Shown in pieces: positions 50,978 to 60,016 of a stretch of DNA of 64,000 nt (position 1 is its first letter; each line of letters starts with the position of its first letter). This DNA is from Morganella psychrotolerans (lineage in GTDB: Bacteria; Pseudomonadota; Gammaproteobacteria; Enterobacterales; Enterobacteriaceae). The stretch lies in contig NZ_LZEX01000012.1 in NCBI RefSeq assembly GCF_001676055.1, positions 1 through 64,000 on the forward strand, read 5' to 3'. The translations under genes and the position numbers were made by a program. The notes below the pieces were generated by a model, which saw only the letters and a program-made list of their open reading frames with translations, did no database searches and was not told where the DNA came from.

Positions 50978-51038
50978 TATATCCTTATTCATTCAAACCG
51001 CAGGTTTGTTGGCTGCATTCTGAATGACGTCGGGTATG
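50978..51038. repeat. ERIC element, short form (61 bp)
   Basis: TTATTCATTCAAACCGCAGG and GCATTCTGAATGACGTCGG arms with degenerate ends (TATATCC, GGGTATG) and no centre. Same short form as 32505-32566. It lies between gltI and gltJ, next to a strong hairpin. Confidence 0.8.
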
Positions 51039-51094
51039 GTTATATCCTGCAATCCGGACGGGGCAAGCCCGTCATATCCGGCGCGGACGCCGTA

Positions 51095-51991
51095 TTATTC
51101 AAAGGCTTTATCGTTCGGTGCTTTGAACAGCCCTTTCATTTCATTGGATAATTCAAATTTCAGGTTAAGATTTTTAGGCGGGATCGGCTCATTGAACCAG
51201 CGGGTATAGGATTTTTCAGCTTTACCTGAGGTCTGGGCATCAGCGACGGTTTTGTCGATCAGTGCCTTGAACTGCGGATCATCTTTACGCAGCATACAGC
51301 CGTAAGCTTCTTCGGACTGCGGTGTGCCGACAATCACCCAGTTATCTGATTTTTTCGCTTTGGCACGCTCACCGGCGAGCAGAGCATCATCCATCATAAA
51401 CGCAACAGCACGGCCGGACTCCAGGGTACGGAAAGCATCCCCGTGATCTTTGGCGCTGATAATGCGCATTTTCATCTGTTTCTCATCATTGAGCTTATTC
51501 AGCAGCATTTCAGAGGTTGTACCGGAGGTGACCACCACGTTTTTACCGGCGAGATCGGCAAAATCTTTGATACCGGAGTCTTTACCGGTCAGCAGGCGGG
51601 TACCGACGACAAAAATAGTGTTGGAGAATGCGGCTTGTTGCTGGCGGGCCAGGTTGTTGGTGGTAGAGCCGCACTCAAAATCAAACGTACCGTTTTGTAA
51701 TAACGGAATCCGGTTTTGTGAGGTGATAGGGATCAGTTTTACCTGAAGATCCGGTTTGTTCAGTGTTTTCTTAACCGCATCAACAATATTATTGGAGTAG
51801 TCCTGAGAATACCCGACCACATTTTGCTGATTATCATAATAAGAGAAGGGAACGGAGGATTCCCGGTGACCGACGACAATGACACCGTTATCATTGATTT
51901 TTTTTAGTGTGCCGGTTAACTCTTCGGCAGAAACGGCGGCACTGGCGAGTGCGGCACTGGTGATAAGTACCGACAAAAGTAACTTGCGCAT
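51095..51991 (-). CDS. gltI: Glutamate/aspartate periplasmic binding protein GltI
   Basis: A 298-residue binding protein. The signal MRKLLLSVLITSAALASAAVSA precedes EELTGTLKKINDNGVIVVGH. Ligand-binding stretches are YDNQQNVVGYSQDYSNNI, VDAVKK and FECGSTTNN. The ATG at 51991 has AAGGAG 7 bases upstream; the frame extends to 52159 without signal or similarity. First gene of gltIJKL, divergent from scsA. Confidence 0.96.
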   Translation of the reverse strand: MRKLLLSVLITSAALASAAVSAEELTGTLKKINDNGVIVVGHRESSVPFSYYDNQQNVVGYSQDYSNNIVDAVKKTLNKPDLQVKLIPITSQNRIPLLQNGTFDFECGSTTNNLARQQQAAFSNTIFVVGTRLLTGKDSGIKDFADLAGKNVVVTSGTTSEMLLNKLNDEKQMKMRIISAKDHGDAFRTLESGRAVAFMMDDALLAGERAKAKKSDNWVIVGTPQSEEAYGCMLRKDDPQFKALIDKTVADAQTSGKAEKSYTRWFNEPIPPKNLNLKFELSNEMKGLFKAPNDKAFE

Positions 51992-52428
51992 AAACAACTC
52001 CTTTTTTGGGAAGAGGTATAACGATGTGTACTGCTTATGTGACCGTGTTGTTAAAAATAAAACACAACTGTTAATTAATGAAAGCGAATTTGTTTTAAAT
52101 CGGGATATCCCTCTCACTCTGTCTGATAAAGATATGCAAGTTGCAATGTAAATAACCATTCGTATTAAATTATGTTATTTTCACTATCTTCAGGCTTATA
52201 TGCTGTTGTTTTCGGTTTTTTTATTTATCTGGTAGTGTGTTTGACTATCGTGCCAGTTTATTATTTATATGGATAAATGATTTGACGTGATATTCCGCTG
52301 ATGTGACAATTTTCCGGAACTCTGAGCGAAAGAGAGATGATTACGGTAAAATGTGTAAAGTTATGGTTATTAAGTTGTCTGAAATTGCAGGCTGTGTAAG
52401 ATAAGCGCTAACTATCAGGGAGCGGGCT
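51992..52428. other. Divergent promoter region between gltI and scsA
   Basis: About 440 gene-free bases, moderately AT-rich, between two divergent operons. It must carry both promoters. AGGGAG before the scsA ATG is a good ribosome-binding site. I see no clear CpxR, CueR or CusR-type site, but degenerate sites would escape reading by eye. Confidence 0.4.
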
Positions 52429-52797
52429 ATGCTGAAGCAACGCAGGCAGGGTTATCTGCTGCTGTTTTTCACATTATTCTTTATCTTGTTGTGTGTGACA
52501 CAACGGATGTCTGGCGCAACCCGTGTCAGTCAGAGCCCGTCTGCGGATGTTATATCACAAGTGCTGATAAGTGACGCCGGGACAGAAAACGTCTCATCCG
52601 GCAGTACCTGTGATATCAGTGCCAAGTCCCTGAGTACGGTACCGCCGTTCTCAGCAGAACCTCTCTTTTTTGCCTTTCTTTTCTTCGTCATTACCGCGAA
52701 TATTTCCCCTGTACGCTACCGTTCGCGTTCCTGGCGGCAACTCATCCCGCTTATGCGCCTGCGCAGGCATCTCCATTTTTGTGTCCTGAGGATTTAG
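52429..52797 (+). CDS. scsA: Small membrane protein, likely ScsA
   Basis: A 122-residue protein with an N-terminal hydrophobic helix (GYLLLFFTLFFILLCV) and a second one near residue 85 (PLFFAFLFFVITAN), ending in basic residues. Size and position directly before scsB match ScsA of Salmonella, the first gene of the copper-sensitivity-suppressor cluster. The molecular role of ScsA is not known. The identification rests mostly on context. Confidence 0.6.
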   Translation: MLKQRRQGYLLLFFTLFFILLCVTQRMSGATRVSQSPSADVISQVLISDAGTENVSSGSTCDISAKSLSTVPPFSAEPLFFAFLFFVITANISPVRYRSRSWRQLIPLMRLRRHLHFCVLRI

Positions 52798-52849
52798 CGT
52801 CCGGCAATTCATATTGTTGGTTTTTCGCTTATTCGGAGATAAAAAAATT

Positions 52850-54889
52850 ATGCGTTCTGTATTAACAGCATTTGTGCTGTTTCTGTTCACGTTAACAAAC
52901 GTGCATGCGGCTGATACCGGCTGGACAGATATGCCGCAAAACACTCATGCCCGGGTGAAAGTCACATCAGACCAATGGAAAGACGGAAAATTGCGTCTGC
53001 TGCTGGCGGTTGAATTACAACCCGGCTGGAAGACGTACTGGCAGTCTCCCGGTGAAGGTGGCGTTGCCCCTGAACTGATCTGGCAGACGGAAAATATCCG
53101 TTCTCAGTGGTTCTGGCCTGCACCGCAGCGTTTTGAGGTCGCCGGGCTTTCCACCCAGGGCTATGGCGGCAGTGTGGTGTTTCCGCTGGAAGTGACGGCG
53201 GCTGAGCCTGTGTCAGACCTTAACGGGACGCTGACATTATCAACATGCAGTAATGTCTGTATTCTGACAGATTATCCGGTATCGCTTGATACCACAGAGC
53301 CTGCACCGGCTGATTTTGACCGGCAGTATAATATTGCCCTGCAGCAGGTACCAAAGGCGGAAGGTAATATCACCATTGAAGGCAGCCGGATAAACGGCGG
53401 CACGCTGACAATGTCACTGCACCGCCCGGATGGCTGGCAGTCACCGCAGCTTTTCTTTGATGCAGCGGAAGATATCATATTTGGCGCGCCTTCCTTTAAG
53501 GTGTCCGGCGATAATCTGACAGCATCTGTGAAGGTAACGGACGACTGGGGAGAAGCCCCGGGGGATTTAAACGGACAGCCACTGTCTGTCGTGGTTACTG
53601 ACGGTGCAACCGCGCAGGCACTGACGACAACTATTGGCGCCGGTACTGATACCCCGGGTGCAGTATCAGACAGCGGTACCTCTTTTGCTCTGCTACTGTT
53701 GTTTGCCCTGCTCGGCGGGCTGATCCTCAATGTGATGCCATGCGTGTTACCGGTGCTGGCGATGAAACTCAGCTCTGTATTGTATGCGGATAACCGGGGT
53801 AGCCGGGTGCTCCGTACGCAATTTCTGGTTTCCTCATCGGGAATTATGGTGTCCTTCTGGATCCTGGCGGGGCTGGTTTCGGTACTGCGACTGACACAAA
53901 GTGCGGTCGGTTGGGGGATCCAGTTCCAGAATCCGTGGTTCCTCGGTTTTATGGTGCTGGTCACGCTATTGTTCAGTGCCAATTTGTTCGGCGTGTTCTC
54001 CATCAGCCTGAGCAGTAACGCCTCTACGAAGTTGGCAACAGCCGGCGGAAAAGGCATGCGCGGGCACTTTATGGAAGGCATGTTTGCCACACTGCTGGCA
54101 ACACCTTGCACCGCGCCTTTCCTCGGTACGGCAGTCGCATTTGCCCTGGTCGCACCTTATTCTCAGTTGTGGCTGATTTTCACCGCTCTCGGGCTGGGTA
54201 TGAGCCTGCCGTGGCTGCTGATCGCCGCGTTTCCGGGGATCGCAAAAGCCCTGCCGAAACCGGGCCGCTGGATGAACGGGTTGCGCCTGGTGCTGGGTGG
54301 CATGATGTTTATCACCACTTTGTGGCTGATAAGCCTGCTTATTCCGCACATCGGTACACTGACGGCTGCCGTGATAGTGGCGGTGGTATTGCTGGTGTTA
54401 GTCCTGCTGGCGTTCCGCCGTGCCGGTCTGAAGCGGGGATCGGCGGCGCTGGTGGCTCTGCTGGTAACCGGGGGGATCTGGGCGGGTATCAATATCACTG
54501 ATACGCCGCAGGACAGCCTGGTCAGAGACAATGTTGACTGGCAGCCATTAACCGAAGAAGCTATTACGACGGCGCGAGCTCAGGGAAAACGGGTGTTTGT
54601 GGATGTCACCGCCGAATGGTGCGTGACCTGCAAAGCCAATAAATACAATGTATTACTGCGTGAAGATGTTCAGAATGAATTGAGCAAACCGGATGTTGTC
54701 GCACTGCGCGGTGACTGGACAAAACCGTCTCCGGAGATCACGGCATTTCTGGAAAAACGCGGACATCTGGCTGTACCGTTCAATCAGATTTATGGTCCTG
54801 CTTTACCCGGCGGCGAAATATTGTCACCATTACTCGACAGAGAAACCCTCTTACACTTATTAAATCAGTCACAAGGAATTGAACCATGA
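52850..54889 (+). CDS. scsB: Membrane thiol-disulfide reductase ScsB (DsbD-like)
   Basis: A 679-residue inner-membrane protein that carries electrons from cytoplasmic thioredoxin to ScsC. The signal MRSVLTAFVLFLFTLTNVHA precedes a periplasmic alpha domain with STCSNVC. The transmembrane core holds the paired cysteines in VMPCVLPVLAM and ATPCTAPFLG, and the C-terminal thioredoxin domain has AEWCVTCKANK. It is longer in the alpha domain than DsbD, as known for ScsB. The ATG at 52850 is placed by the signal peptide; it overlaps scsC by 4 bases. Confidence 0.92.
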   Translation: MRSVLTAFVLFLFTLTNVHAADTGWTDMPQNTHARVKVTSDQWKDGKLRLLLAVELQPGWKTYWQSPGEGGVAPELIWQTENIRSQWFWPAPQRFEVAGLSTQGYGGSVVFPLEVTAAEPVSDLNGTLTLSTCSNVCILTDYPVSLDTTEPAPADFDRQYNIALQQVPKAEGNITIEGSRINGGTLTMSLHRPDGWQSPQLFFDAAEDIIFGAPSFKVSGDNLTASVKVTDDWGEAPGDLNGQPLSVVVTDGATAQALTTTIGAGTDTPGAVSDSGTSFALLLLFALLGGLILNVMPCVLPVLAMKLSSVLYADNRGSRVLRTQFLVSSSGIMVSFWILAGLVSVLRLTQSAVGWGIQFQNPWFLGFMVLVTLLFSANLFGVFSISLSSNASTKLATAGGKGMRGHFMEGMFATLLATPCTAPFLGTAVAFALVAPYSQLWLIFTALGLGMSLPWLLIAAFPGIAKALPKPGRWMNGLRLVLGGMMFITTLWLISLLIPHIGTLTAAVIVAVVLLVLVLLAFRRAGLKRGSAALVALLVTGGIWAGINITDTPQDSLVRDNVDWQPLTEEAITTARAQGKRVFVDVTAEWCVTCKANKYNVLLREDVQNELSKPDVVALRGDWTKPSPEITAFLEKRGHLAVPFNQIYGPALPGGEILSPLLDRETLLHLLNQSQGIEP

Positions 54890-55614
54890 AAAAAACACTC
54901 GCAGCTTTAATTATCGGCTCGCTCTTTTTTACCGCCACAGCAAACGCCGCGGCGTTAACAGCCGGCCAGGAAGCGCAGGTGCGTGAATTGGTTCGTGATA
55001 CGCTGGTTAAAAATCCTGAAATTCTGGAAGAAGCGATTGCTGCATTACAGCAAAAACAGAATGAAAAGCAGAGCGCACAAGTTAAGGATGCGGTAAAAGC
55101 GAATGCAGACGCGTTGTTTAATGATAAATACACGCCGCGCATCGGCTCAAAAACACCAAAACTGACGATTGTCTCTTTTACTGACTATAACTGCCCGTAT
55201 TGCAAACGTTTTGATCCGCAGTTAGAAGCTGCTGTTAAAAATAACCCGGATATTGCAGTGGTATTTAAACTGCTGCCGTTTAAAGGTGAAAGCTCGCTGA
55301 ACTCAAGCCGTGCAGCACTCTCTGTCTGGGAAACCAAACCGGAAGCCTTTGTTCAGTTGCATAATCGCTTTATGCAGAAAAAAACCGCACTGACACAGGA
55401 TGATATCGACAAAGCAATGAAAACCGCCAACGTGAGTGATGTAAAAATCACAGAAAACAGCATGAATACCATGCGTATGAATATGATGCTGGCAGAGCAG
55501 CTCGGCGTGCAGGGAACACCGGCGACACTGATTGGCGATGTGATGCTGCCGGGCGCGGTTGATGATGCGCAGTTAGATGCGGTCATTAAAGAAGAACTGG
55601 CTAAGGTTAAATAA
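54886..55614 (+). CDS. scsC: Periplasmic disulfide isomerase/thiol protein ScsC
   Basis: A 242-residue DsbA-fold protein. The signal peptide MKKTLAALIIGSLFFTATANA is followed by a helical stalk of about 60 residues (VRELVRDTLVKNPEILEEAI), then a thioredoxin domain with CPYC in FTDYNCPYCKRF and the cis-proline QGTPATLI. A stalk of this kind trimerises Proteus mirabilis ScsC and makes it an isomerase; the same is inferred here. Translation is coupled to scsB by an ATGA overlap and to scsD by TAATG. Confidence 0.92.
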   Translation: MKKTLAALIIGSLFFTATANAAALTAGQEAQVRELVRDTLVKNPEILEEAIAALQQKQNEKQSAQVKDAVKANADALFNDKYTPRIGSKTPKLTIVSFTDYNCPYCKRFDPQLEAAVKNNPDIAVVFKLLPFKGESSLNSSRAALSVWETKPEAFVQLHNRFMQKKTALTQDDIDKAMKTANVSDVKITENSMNTMRMNMMLAEQLGVQGTPATLIGDVMLPGAVDDAQLDAVIKEELAKVK

Positions 55615-56117
55615 TGAAATTACTGCGCAGATGGGGAAAGGAATTTCTCCTGCTGGCGGTACTTTTATTTATTGCGTCACAGGCGATGGATTACTGGCGC
55701 AAGCCGGATACCCCGGACTTACAGGCCATCGGGACGCTGACTCTGACAGACGGCACTCAGGTGTCAATCGCACAGCTGAGTGCAGAAAAACCGCTTCTGG
55801 TCTATTTTTGGGCATCATGGTGCGGGATCTGCAAACTGACATCGCCGTCCGTCAGTGAGCTGTCGGCGTCCGGTTACAATGTGGTATCGGTGGCTATCCG
55901 CTCGGGTGATGATGGCCGTCTGGCAAAGGGAATGGCGGTAAAAGGCTATGATTTCCCTGTGATAAATGACCCTGACGGTAAAATCTCACAGCAATGGGGC
56001 GTGAATGTCACCCCGACCTTTGTGATTTATGATAAGGGTGAGATGGTCAGTTATACCAGCGGCTGGACAAGCAAGCCAGGCTTACTGCTCCGCCTGTGGC
56101 GGGCAGAATATCTGTAA
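55614..56117 (+). CDS. scsD: Membrane-anchored thioredoxin-like ScsD
   Basis: A 167-residue protein with an N-terminal membrane anchor (FLLLAVLLFIASQAM) and a TlpA-like thioredoxin domain in the periplasm. The active site is ASWCGICKLTSP and the cis-proline is in NVTPTFVIYD. Last gene of scsABCD; it ends 20 bases before a strong terminator. Confidence 0.9.
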   Translation: MKLLRRWGKEFLLLAVLLFIASQAMDYWRKPDTPDLQAIGTLTLTDGTQVSIAQLSAEKPLLVYFWASWCGICKLTSPSVSELSASGYNVVSVAIRSGDDGRLAKGMAVKGYDFPVINDPDGKISQQWGVNVTPTFVIYDKGEMVSYTSGWTSKPGLLLRLWRAEYL

Positions 56118-56133
56118 TTTGTGTTAGCTGTTA

Positions 56134-56175
56134 AATAAAAAATCCCGCAGTGATGTTTCATCTGCGGGATTTTTA
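56134..56175 (+). terminator. scsD terminator (copy 1 of a duplicated terminator)
   Basis: AAATCCCGCAG pairs with CTGCGGGATTT around TGATGTTTCAT, flanked by A-runs and T-runs, so it works on both strands. Almost the same 42 bases occur again at 56982-57026, with one change in the loop and slightly longer A/T runs. Confidence 0.9.
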
Positions 56176-56178
56176 TTT

Positions 56179-56225
56179 CCTGTTTGGCAACATTCAACCT
56201 TGCTGCTATACTGTTGCCAAACAGG
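56179..56225 (+). promoter_or_regulatory. higBA promoter with flanking operator halves
   Basis: TTGGCA (56184-56189) and TATACT (56207-56212) are separated by 17 bases and form a good sigma-70 promoter. CCTGTTTGGCAAC (56179-56191) and its exact reverse complement GTTGCCAAACAGG (56213-56225) cover the -35 box and the bases after the -10 box. Toxin-antitoxin promoters are repressed by antitoxin at such sites, so these are the likely HigA operators. Confidence 0.8.
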
Positions 56226-56247
56226 AAACAAAAATAAGAGATAAATG

Positions 56248-56558
56248 ATGCACGTGATATCGAGAGAGCCTTTTGTCCTTGCGTCAAGCCGGTTTCCTGA
56301 CCATGCTCAGGCGTTAACAGATATCTATAAAACATTAAAGCAGGCTCTTATAGTACGCCGGACGATCTGAAAAAGGTATTTCCGTGCCTTGACCGAATGA
56401 AGTACAGAAAAAAATGGTGGGTGATTGATATTGGCGGTAACTCACTGAGAATGATATTTTTTGCGGATTTTGAGCGCGAAAAAATATTTATTAAGCACAT
56501 TTCTGCTCACGCAGAGTACGACAAGTTAGTCGCGTATTACCGGAGAACAAAAGAATGA
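56248..56558 (+). pseudogene. higB: HigB-type mRNA interferase toxin, frameshifted
   Basis: A RelE-superfamily toxin resembling E. coli HigB (YgjN). The frame begins MHVISREPFVLASSRFPDHA and breaks at TLKQALIVRRTI-stop. Adding one G at about 56343-56345 (CAGGCTCT to CAGGGCTCT) continues it as KQGSYSTPDDLKKVFPC, with KWWVIDIGGNSLRMIFF and SAHAEYDKLVAYYRRTKE, to a total of 103 residues (E. coli 104). Its stop overlaps the higA start as ATGA. The adjacent second ATG at 56245 is also possible. If the break is real, the toxin is dead and HigA is an orphan. Confidence 0.85.
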
Positions 56559-56971
56559 TTATCATTGATGCTATTCAGGCAGCAAATAACTTAATCAATA
56601 TTGTCCCGTTACTTGGCGGCAGCCACTCACGAAAAGATTATGAAGATGCGGTAAAGCTGGTGGAGCACCTTGTTGAGCATGATCCTGACAATTCGCTGCT
56701 TGATATACTGTGTACTAAAATTGATGAGTATGAAGACAATGCTCCGGAATTCCGCCAATTCAATGATAAACTTCATGAAAGTGACAGTTCAGTTGCGGTT
56801 CTGCGCACCTTAATGGATCAATATCATCTTAATACGACCGATTTTCCTGATGAAATCGGCTCTCGTTCTTTTGTCAGCCGGATCCTTAAAGGTGACCGCG
56901 TATTGTCTCTGGATCACATGCGCAAGCTTGCCGCCCGCTTTAATCTGCCGGTGACGATTTTTATAAAATAA
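56555..56971 (+). CDS. higA: HigA-type antitoxin
   Basis: A 138-residue antitoxin, the same length as E. coli HigA (YgjM). The N-terminal part (AIQAANNLINIVPLLGG) wraps the toxin in the family; the C-terminal helix-turn-helix is IGSRSFVSRILKGDRVLSLD with the preceding RTLMDQYHLNTTDFPDE. It binds DNA and represses its own promoter. Translation is coupled to higB by an ATGA overlap. Between it and lnt lies only the second terminator copy. Confidence 0.92.
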   Translation: MIIIDAIQAANNLINIVPLLGGSHSRKDYEDAVKLVEHLVEHDPDNSLLDILCTKIDEYEDNAPEFRQFNDKLHESDSSVAVLRTLMDQYHLNTTDFPDEIGSRSFVSRILKGDRVLSLDHMRKLAARFNLPVTIFIK

Positions 56972-56981
56972 ATCAGCAGTG

Positions 56982-57026
56982 ATAAAAAAATCCCGCAGTG
57001 ATGTCTCATCTGCGGGATTTTTTTAT
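56982..57026. terminator. Bidirectional terminator after higA and lnt (copy 2)
   Basis: AAATCCCGCAG/CTGCGGGATTT stem with TGATGTCTCAT loop and A/T runs on both sides. It serves higA from the left and lnt (minus strand, ending at 57037) from the right. Near-identical to the copy at 56134-56175. Confidence 0.9.
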
Positions 57027-57036
57027 CAGAAACGTA

Positions 57037-58590
57037 TCAGCGGAAGCTCAGACGTCGTTCGTTTGTCCGGCGGCGTTTGGCGAAAGCGAGCACAAGGAAC
57101 AGTGCAGTTGCACCCCAGACCGGCCATGAGCCCATGCGGTAGTAAGGTGTGAAGCCGGAAGCCGATGTGATGGTTGCACTCAGTGTGCCCTGCGTGAACT
57201 GCGGCAGTTGCGCGGTCACTGAGCCATCCGGAGCGATCACTGCTGTAATGCCGTTATTGGTTGCCCGTAACAACGGACGCCCCAGTTCCAGTGCCCGCAT
57301 ACGCGCCATCTGGAAATGCTGCCACGGCCCGGAAGAACGTCCGAACCAGGCGTCATTGGAGACGGTCAGCAGGACACCGGTTTTATCAGTCATGTTTTGG
57401 CGTACCTGCTCGCCAAGAATGATTTCGTAGCAGATCTCCGCCGTCAGTGTGATTTTTCCGGCAGTCAGCGGCGGCTGGACATAATCGCCCCGGCTGAAGG
57501 AGGACATCGGCAGATTAAAGAACGGCGCCAGCGGGCGCAGTAAATCTTCCATCGGCACATATTCCCCGAACGGCACCAGATGATGTTTGTAATAACGGTT
57601 TTTATCGCCATAGCGATATTCACTGTTATTGCCCAGCACAATCAGGCTGTTATAAACATCATACTCAGTGCTGTCTCCTTTGCGGGTTGCATCCACCACA
57701 CCGGTTATCAGGTGAGCGCCACTGAGCGTCAGCAGCCCGTTAAGCTGCTCCAGAAACGCCGTCTGACTGGCAGCAAAATCCGGAATAGCGGATTCAGGCC
57801 AGATAATCAGCGTGTCAGGCCGGAAATACGGGCGGCTCTCTTTGAGATAAATTCCCAGCGTTTTATCCAGCATGCCGGATTCCCATTTCAGGGATTGTGC
57901 GATATTACCCTGTACCAGCGCGACCTGTGTCGGGTCATTATTCATCTGATACCACTGATAATGTCTCGCCAGCCACGGGGCAAACAGCAGCACCAGCGCC
58001 GGGATCAAAGGCCATACACGGCGTTTGACCACAGTGAGCGCGGCAAGGCCGCTTATCATCATCAGCAGGAAGGTAATAGCATCGACGCCGAGCAGCGGCG
58101 CAAGCGCCCGCATAGGTCCGTCAATCTGGGTATAACCGAATTGCAGCCAAGGAAAGCCGCTCAGCACCCATCCGCGTAAAAATTCAGTCAGTTGCCATAA
58201 AGCGGGTGCTGCGATCACCAGGCGCCAGAGTGTGGCATTAGGGAAGCATTTTACCAGCAAGCCGGCAAACAGCATCGGGTAGAGCGAGAGATAGGCTGCG
58301 AGCAGCACGACCAGGAACAGATTGACCACTTCCGGCATACCGCCGAAATCAGCAATACTGACATAAACCCAGTTAACACCGCTGCCGAATAAACCCAGTC
58401 CCCATGCAAAGCCGATAGCACAGGCTTGTTTTGCCGTCCGGTTCAGGGTTAAAAGCAGCAGGGCGGTCAGCGCTGTCAGCGCAAAGAACCAGATATCAAA
58501 TGGCGAAAAGGCCAGCGTTCCGCCGGCCCCGAAAACAAGCGCCAGCAGCAAACGCGGCCACTGGCGTAAACCATGAGACGATTTCATCAT
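57037..58590 (-). CDS. lnt: Apolipoprotein N-acyltransferase Lnt
   Basis: Adds the third acyl chain to lipoproteins at the inner membrane. 517 residues (E. coli 512). Several N-terminal helices precede a nitrilase domain with the Glu-Lys-Cys triad: [20 protein letters not shown] and AEICYEIIL. The start overlaps corC by 4 bases (ATGA-type), so both are one operon with ybeY and ybeZ, as in E. coli. Confidence 0.97.
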   Translation of the reverse strand: MMKSSHGLRQWPRLLLALVFGAGGTLAFSPFDIWFFALTALTALLLLTLNRTAKQACAIGFAWGLGLFGSGVNWVYVSIADFGGMPEVVNLFLVVLLAAYLSLYPMLFAGLLVKCFPNATLWRLVIAAPALWQLTEFLRGWVLSGFPWLQFGYTQIDGPMRALAPLLGVDAITFLLMMISGLAALTVVKRRVWPLIPALVLLFAPWLARHYQWYQMNNDPTQVALVQGNIAQSLKWESGMLDKTLGIYLKESRPYFRPDTLIIWPESAIPDFAASQTAFLEQLNGLLTLSGAHLITGVVDATRKGDSTEYDVYNSLIVLGNNSEYRYGDKNRYYKHHLVPFGEYVPMEDLLRPLAPFFNLPMSSFSRGDYVQPPLTAGKITLTAEICYEIILGEQVRQNMTDKTGVLLTVSNDAWFGRSSGPWQHFQMARMRALELGRPLLRATNNGITAVIAPDGSVTAQLPQFTQGTLSATITSASGFTPYYRMGSWPVWGATALFLVLAFAKRRRTNERRLSFR

Positions 58591-59477
58591 GTCAGATTAT
58601 CTTCATCTAAAGTCGGGATGGGAGCATCGTCCGGAATCTTAACATGTAACTGGATAATTTTACGACTGTCCGCCATCGCAACTTTGAACATATAGTTATC
58701 TATTTCTATCGTTTCACCGCGTGTCGGCAGATGACCGAATGCCTGCATAACCAGCCCGCCGACAGTATCCACCTCTTCATCACTGAAGTGTGTACCGAAT
58801 GCGTCGTTAAAATCTTCTATCTGCGTCAGGGCGCGGACTGAGTAGGAATGCAGACTGAGCTGACGGATATCCACATCGTCCTCGTCATCATACTCATCCT
58901 CAATTTCCCCGACGATTAACTCCAGAATGTCTTCAATGGTGACAAGCCCGGAAACCCCGCCGAATTCATCGATAACAATCGCCATATGATAGCGCTGGGA
59001 ACGGAACTCTTTGAGCAGGCGATCCACCCGCTTACTTTCAGGCACAACAACAGCATGGCGCAGCACTTTATCAATACTGAACTCTTCGGCATCACTGCGC
59101 ATAAACGGCAGTAAATCTTTCGCCATCAGCAGCCCTTCGATGTGATCTTTGTCTTCGCTTATTACCGGAAAGCGGGAGTGGGCGGAGTCAATAATCACAT
59201 CCAGGCACTCGTCGAGTGTCTGATTGCGTTTGAGAGTCACGATTTGTGAGCGCGGGATCATGATATCGCGAACCCGCTGATCTGAAATATCCATCACCCC
59301 TTCGAGCATGTCACGGGTATCGGGATCGATCAGTGCGTTTTGTTCGGAATCACGGATGACCTCTACGAGGTCTTCACGGCTTTTTGGTTCGCCGTGGAAC
59401 AGTTGCTGACGCAACTGAGAAAAGAAGCCTTTCTTTTGGTTCGGTGTATCGCTACCCGATGGATGGTCGTCGCTCAT
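58587..59477 (-). CDS. corC: CorC family CBS-domain protein (YbeX)
   Basis: A 296-residue cytoplasmic protein (E. coli 292) tied to magnesium/cobalt efflux and ribosome maturation. Two CBS domains are seen ([20 protein letters not shown] and [15 protein letters not shown]), then the acidic [11 protein letters not shown] stretch and the CorC_HlyC domain ([19 protein letters not shown]). Separated from ybeY by 95 bases. Confidence 0.95.
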   Translation of the reverse strand: MSDDHPSGSDTPNQKKGFFSQLRQQLFHGEPKSREDLVEVIRDSEQNALIDPDTRDMLEGVMDISDQRVRDIMIPRSQIVTLKRNQTLDECLDVIIDSAHSRFPVISEDKDHIEGLLMAKDLLPFMRSDAEEFSIDKVLRHAVVVPESKRVDRLLKEFRSQRYHMAIVIDEFGGVSGLVTIEDILELIVGEIEDEYDDEDDVDIRQLSLHSYSVRALTQIEDFNDAFGTHFSDEEVDTVGGLVMQAFGHLPTRGETIEIDNYMFKVAMADSRKIIQLHVKIPDDAPIPTLDEDNLT

Positions 59478-59572
59478 GGCGGTTTTTTTTAATTCCCCGG
59501 TTCAATAAAAGTTGCCGTCATATTTAGCATATAAACGGCACCTCTGACTATGCTTTTTCTGTGATATAAGGG

Positions 59573-60016
59573 TCAGAATAGCCTAATTTTTTTTAAGATT
59601 TCCGTTTCCAGCCCTTCCATCTCTTCGGCTTCATCGTCTTCGATGTGGTCATAACCCAGTAAATGCAGGCAACCGTGGATGACCATGTGCGCCCAATGCT
59701 CTTCTTCGGTTTTCTCCTGTTCGGCGGCTTCGCGTTCAACCACCTGACGGCAGATAATCAGATCACCCAGCAGCGACAGTTCAATTTCCGGCGGTGCTTC
59801 AAACGGAAAAGAGAGCACATTGGTTGGTTTATCCATACCACGATATGTCAGATTCAGCTCATGACTTTCTGCTTCATCCACCAGACGGATAGTGACTTCA
59901 CTTTCTGCCTGAAACATCGGCAGCACGGCATCAATCCAGCGCTGAAACATGGCTTCAGCGGGCATTCCGTCTGCATTTTCGCAGGCGATTTGTAAATCCA
60001 AAACCGGGTTACTCAT
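59573..60016 (-). CDS. ybeY: Endoribonuclease YbeY
   Basis: A zinc-dependent RNase for 16S 3'-end maturation and ribosome quality control; 147 residues (E. coli 155). The metal-binding motif [15 protein letters not shown] is intact, with TNVLSFPFE upstream. It overlaps ybeZ by 8 bases. Confidence 0.96.
   Translation of the reverse strand: MSNPVLDLQIACENADGMPAEAMFQRWIDAVLPMFQAESEVTIRLVDEAESHELNLTYRGMDKPTNVLSFPFEAPPEIELSLLGDLIICRQVVEREAAEQEKTEEEHWAHMVIHGCLHLLGYDHIEDDEAEEMEGLETEILKKIRLF

Noticed and set aside
50978-51038. Orthologue of the SroC RNA
   Set aside because: Position fits, but the sequence here is an ERIC element and a simple hairpin; no similarity can be claimed.
53272-54111. 279-residue frame antisense to scsB
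   Set aside because: Shadow frame; scsB has the membrane and thioredoxin signatures.
52429-57026. Mobile island with integrase around scsABCD-higBA
   Set aside because: No integrase, transposase or tRNA attachment site is visible; only the duplicated terminator hints at insertion, and only for higBA.
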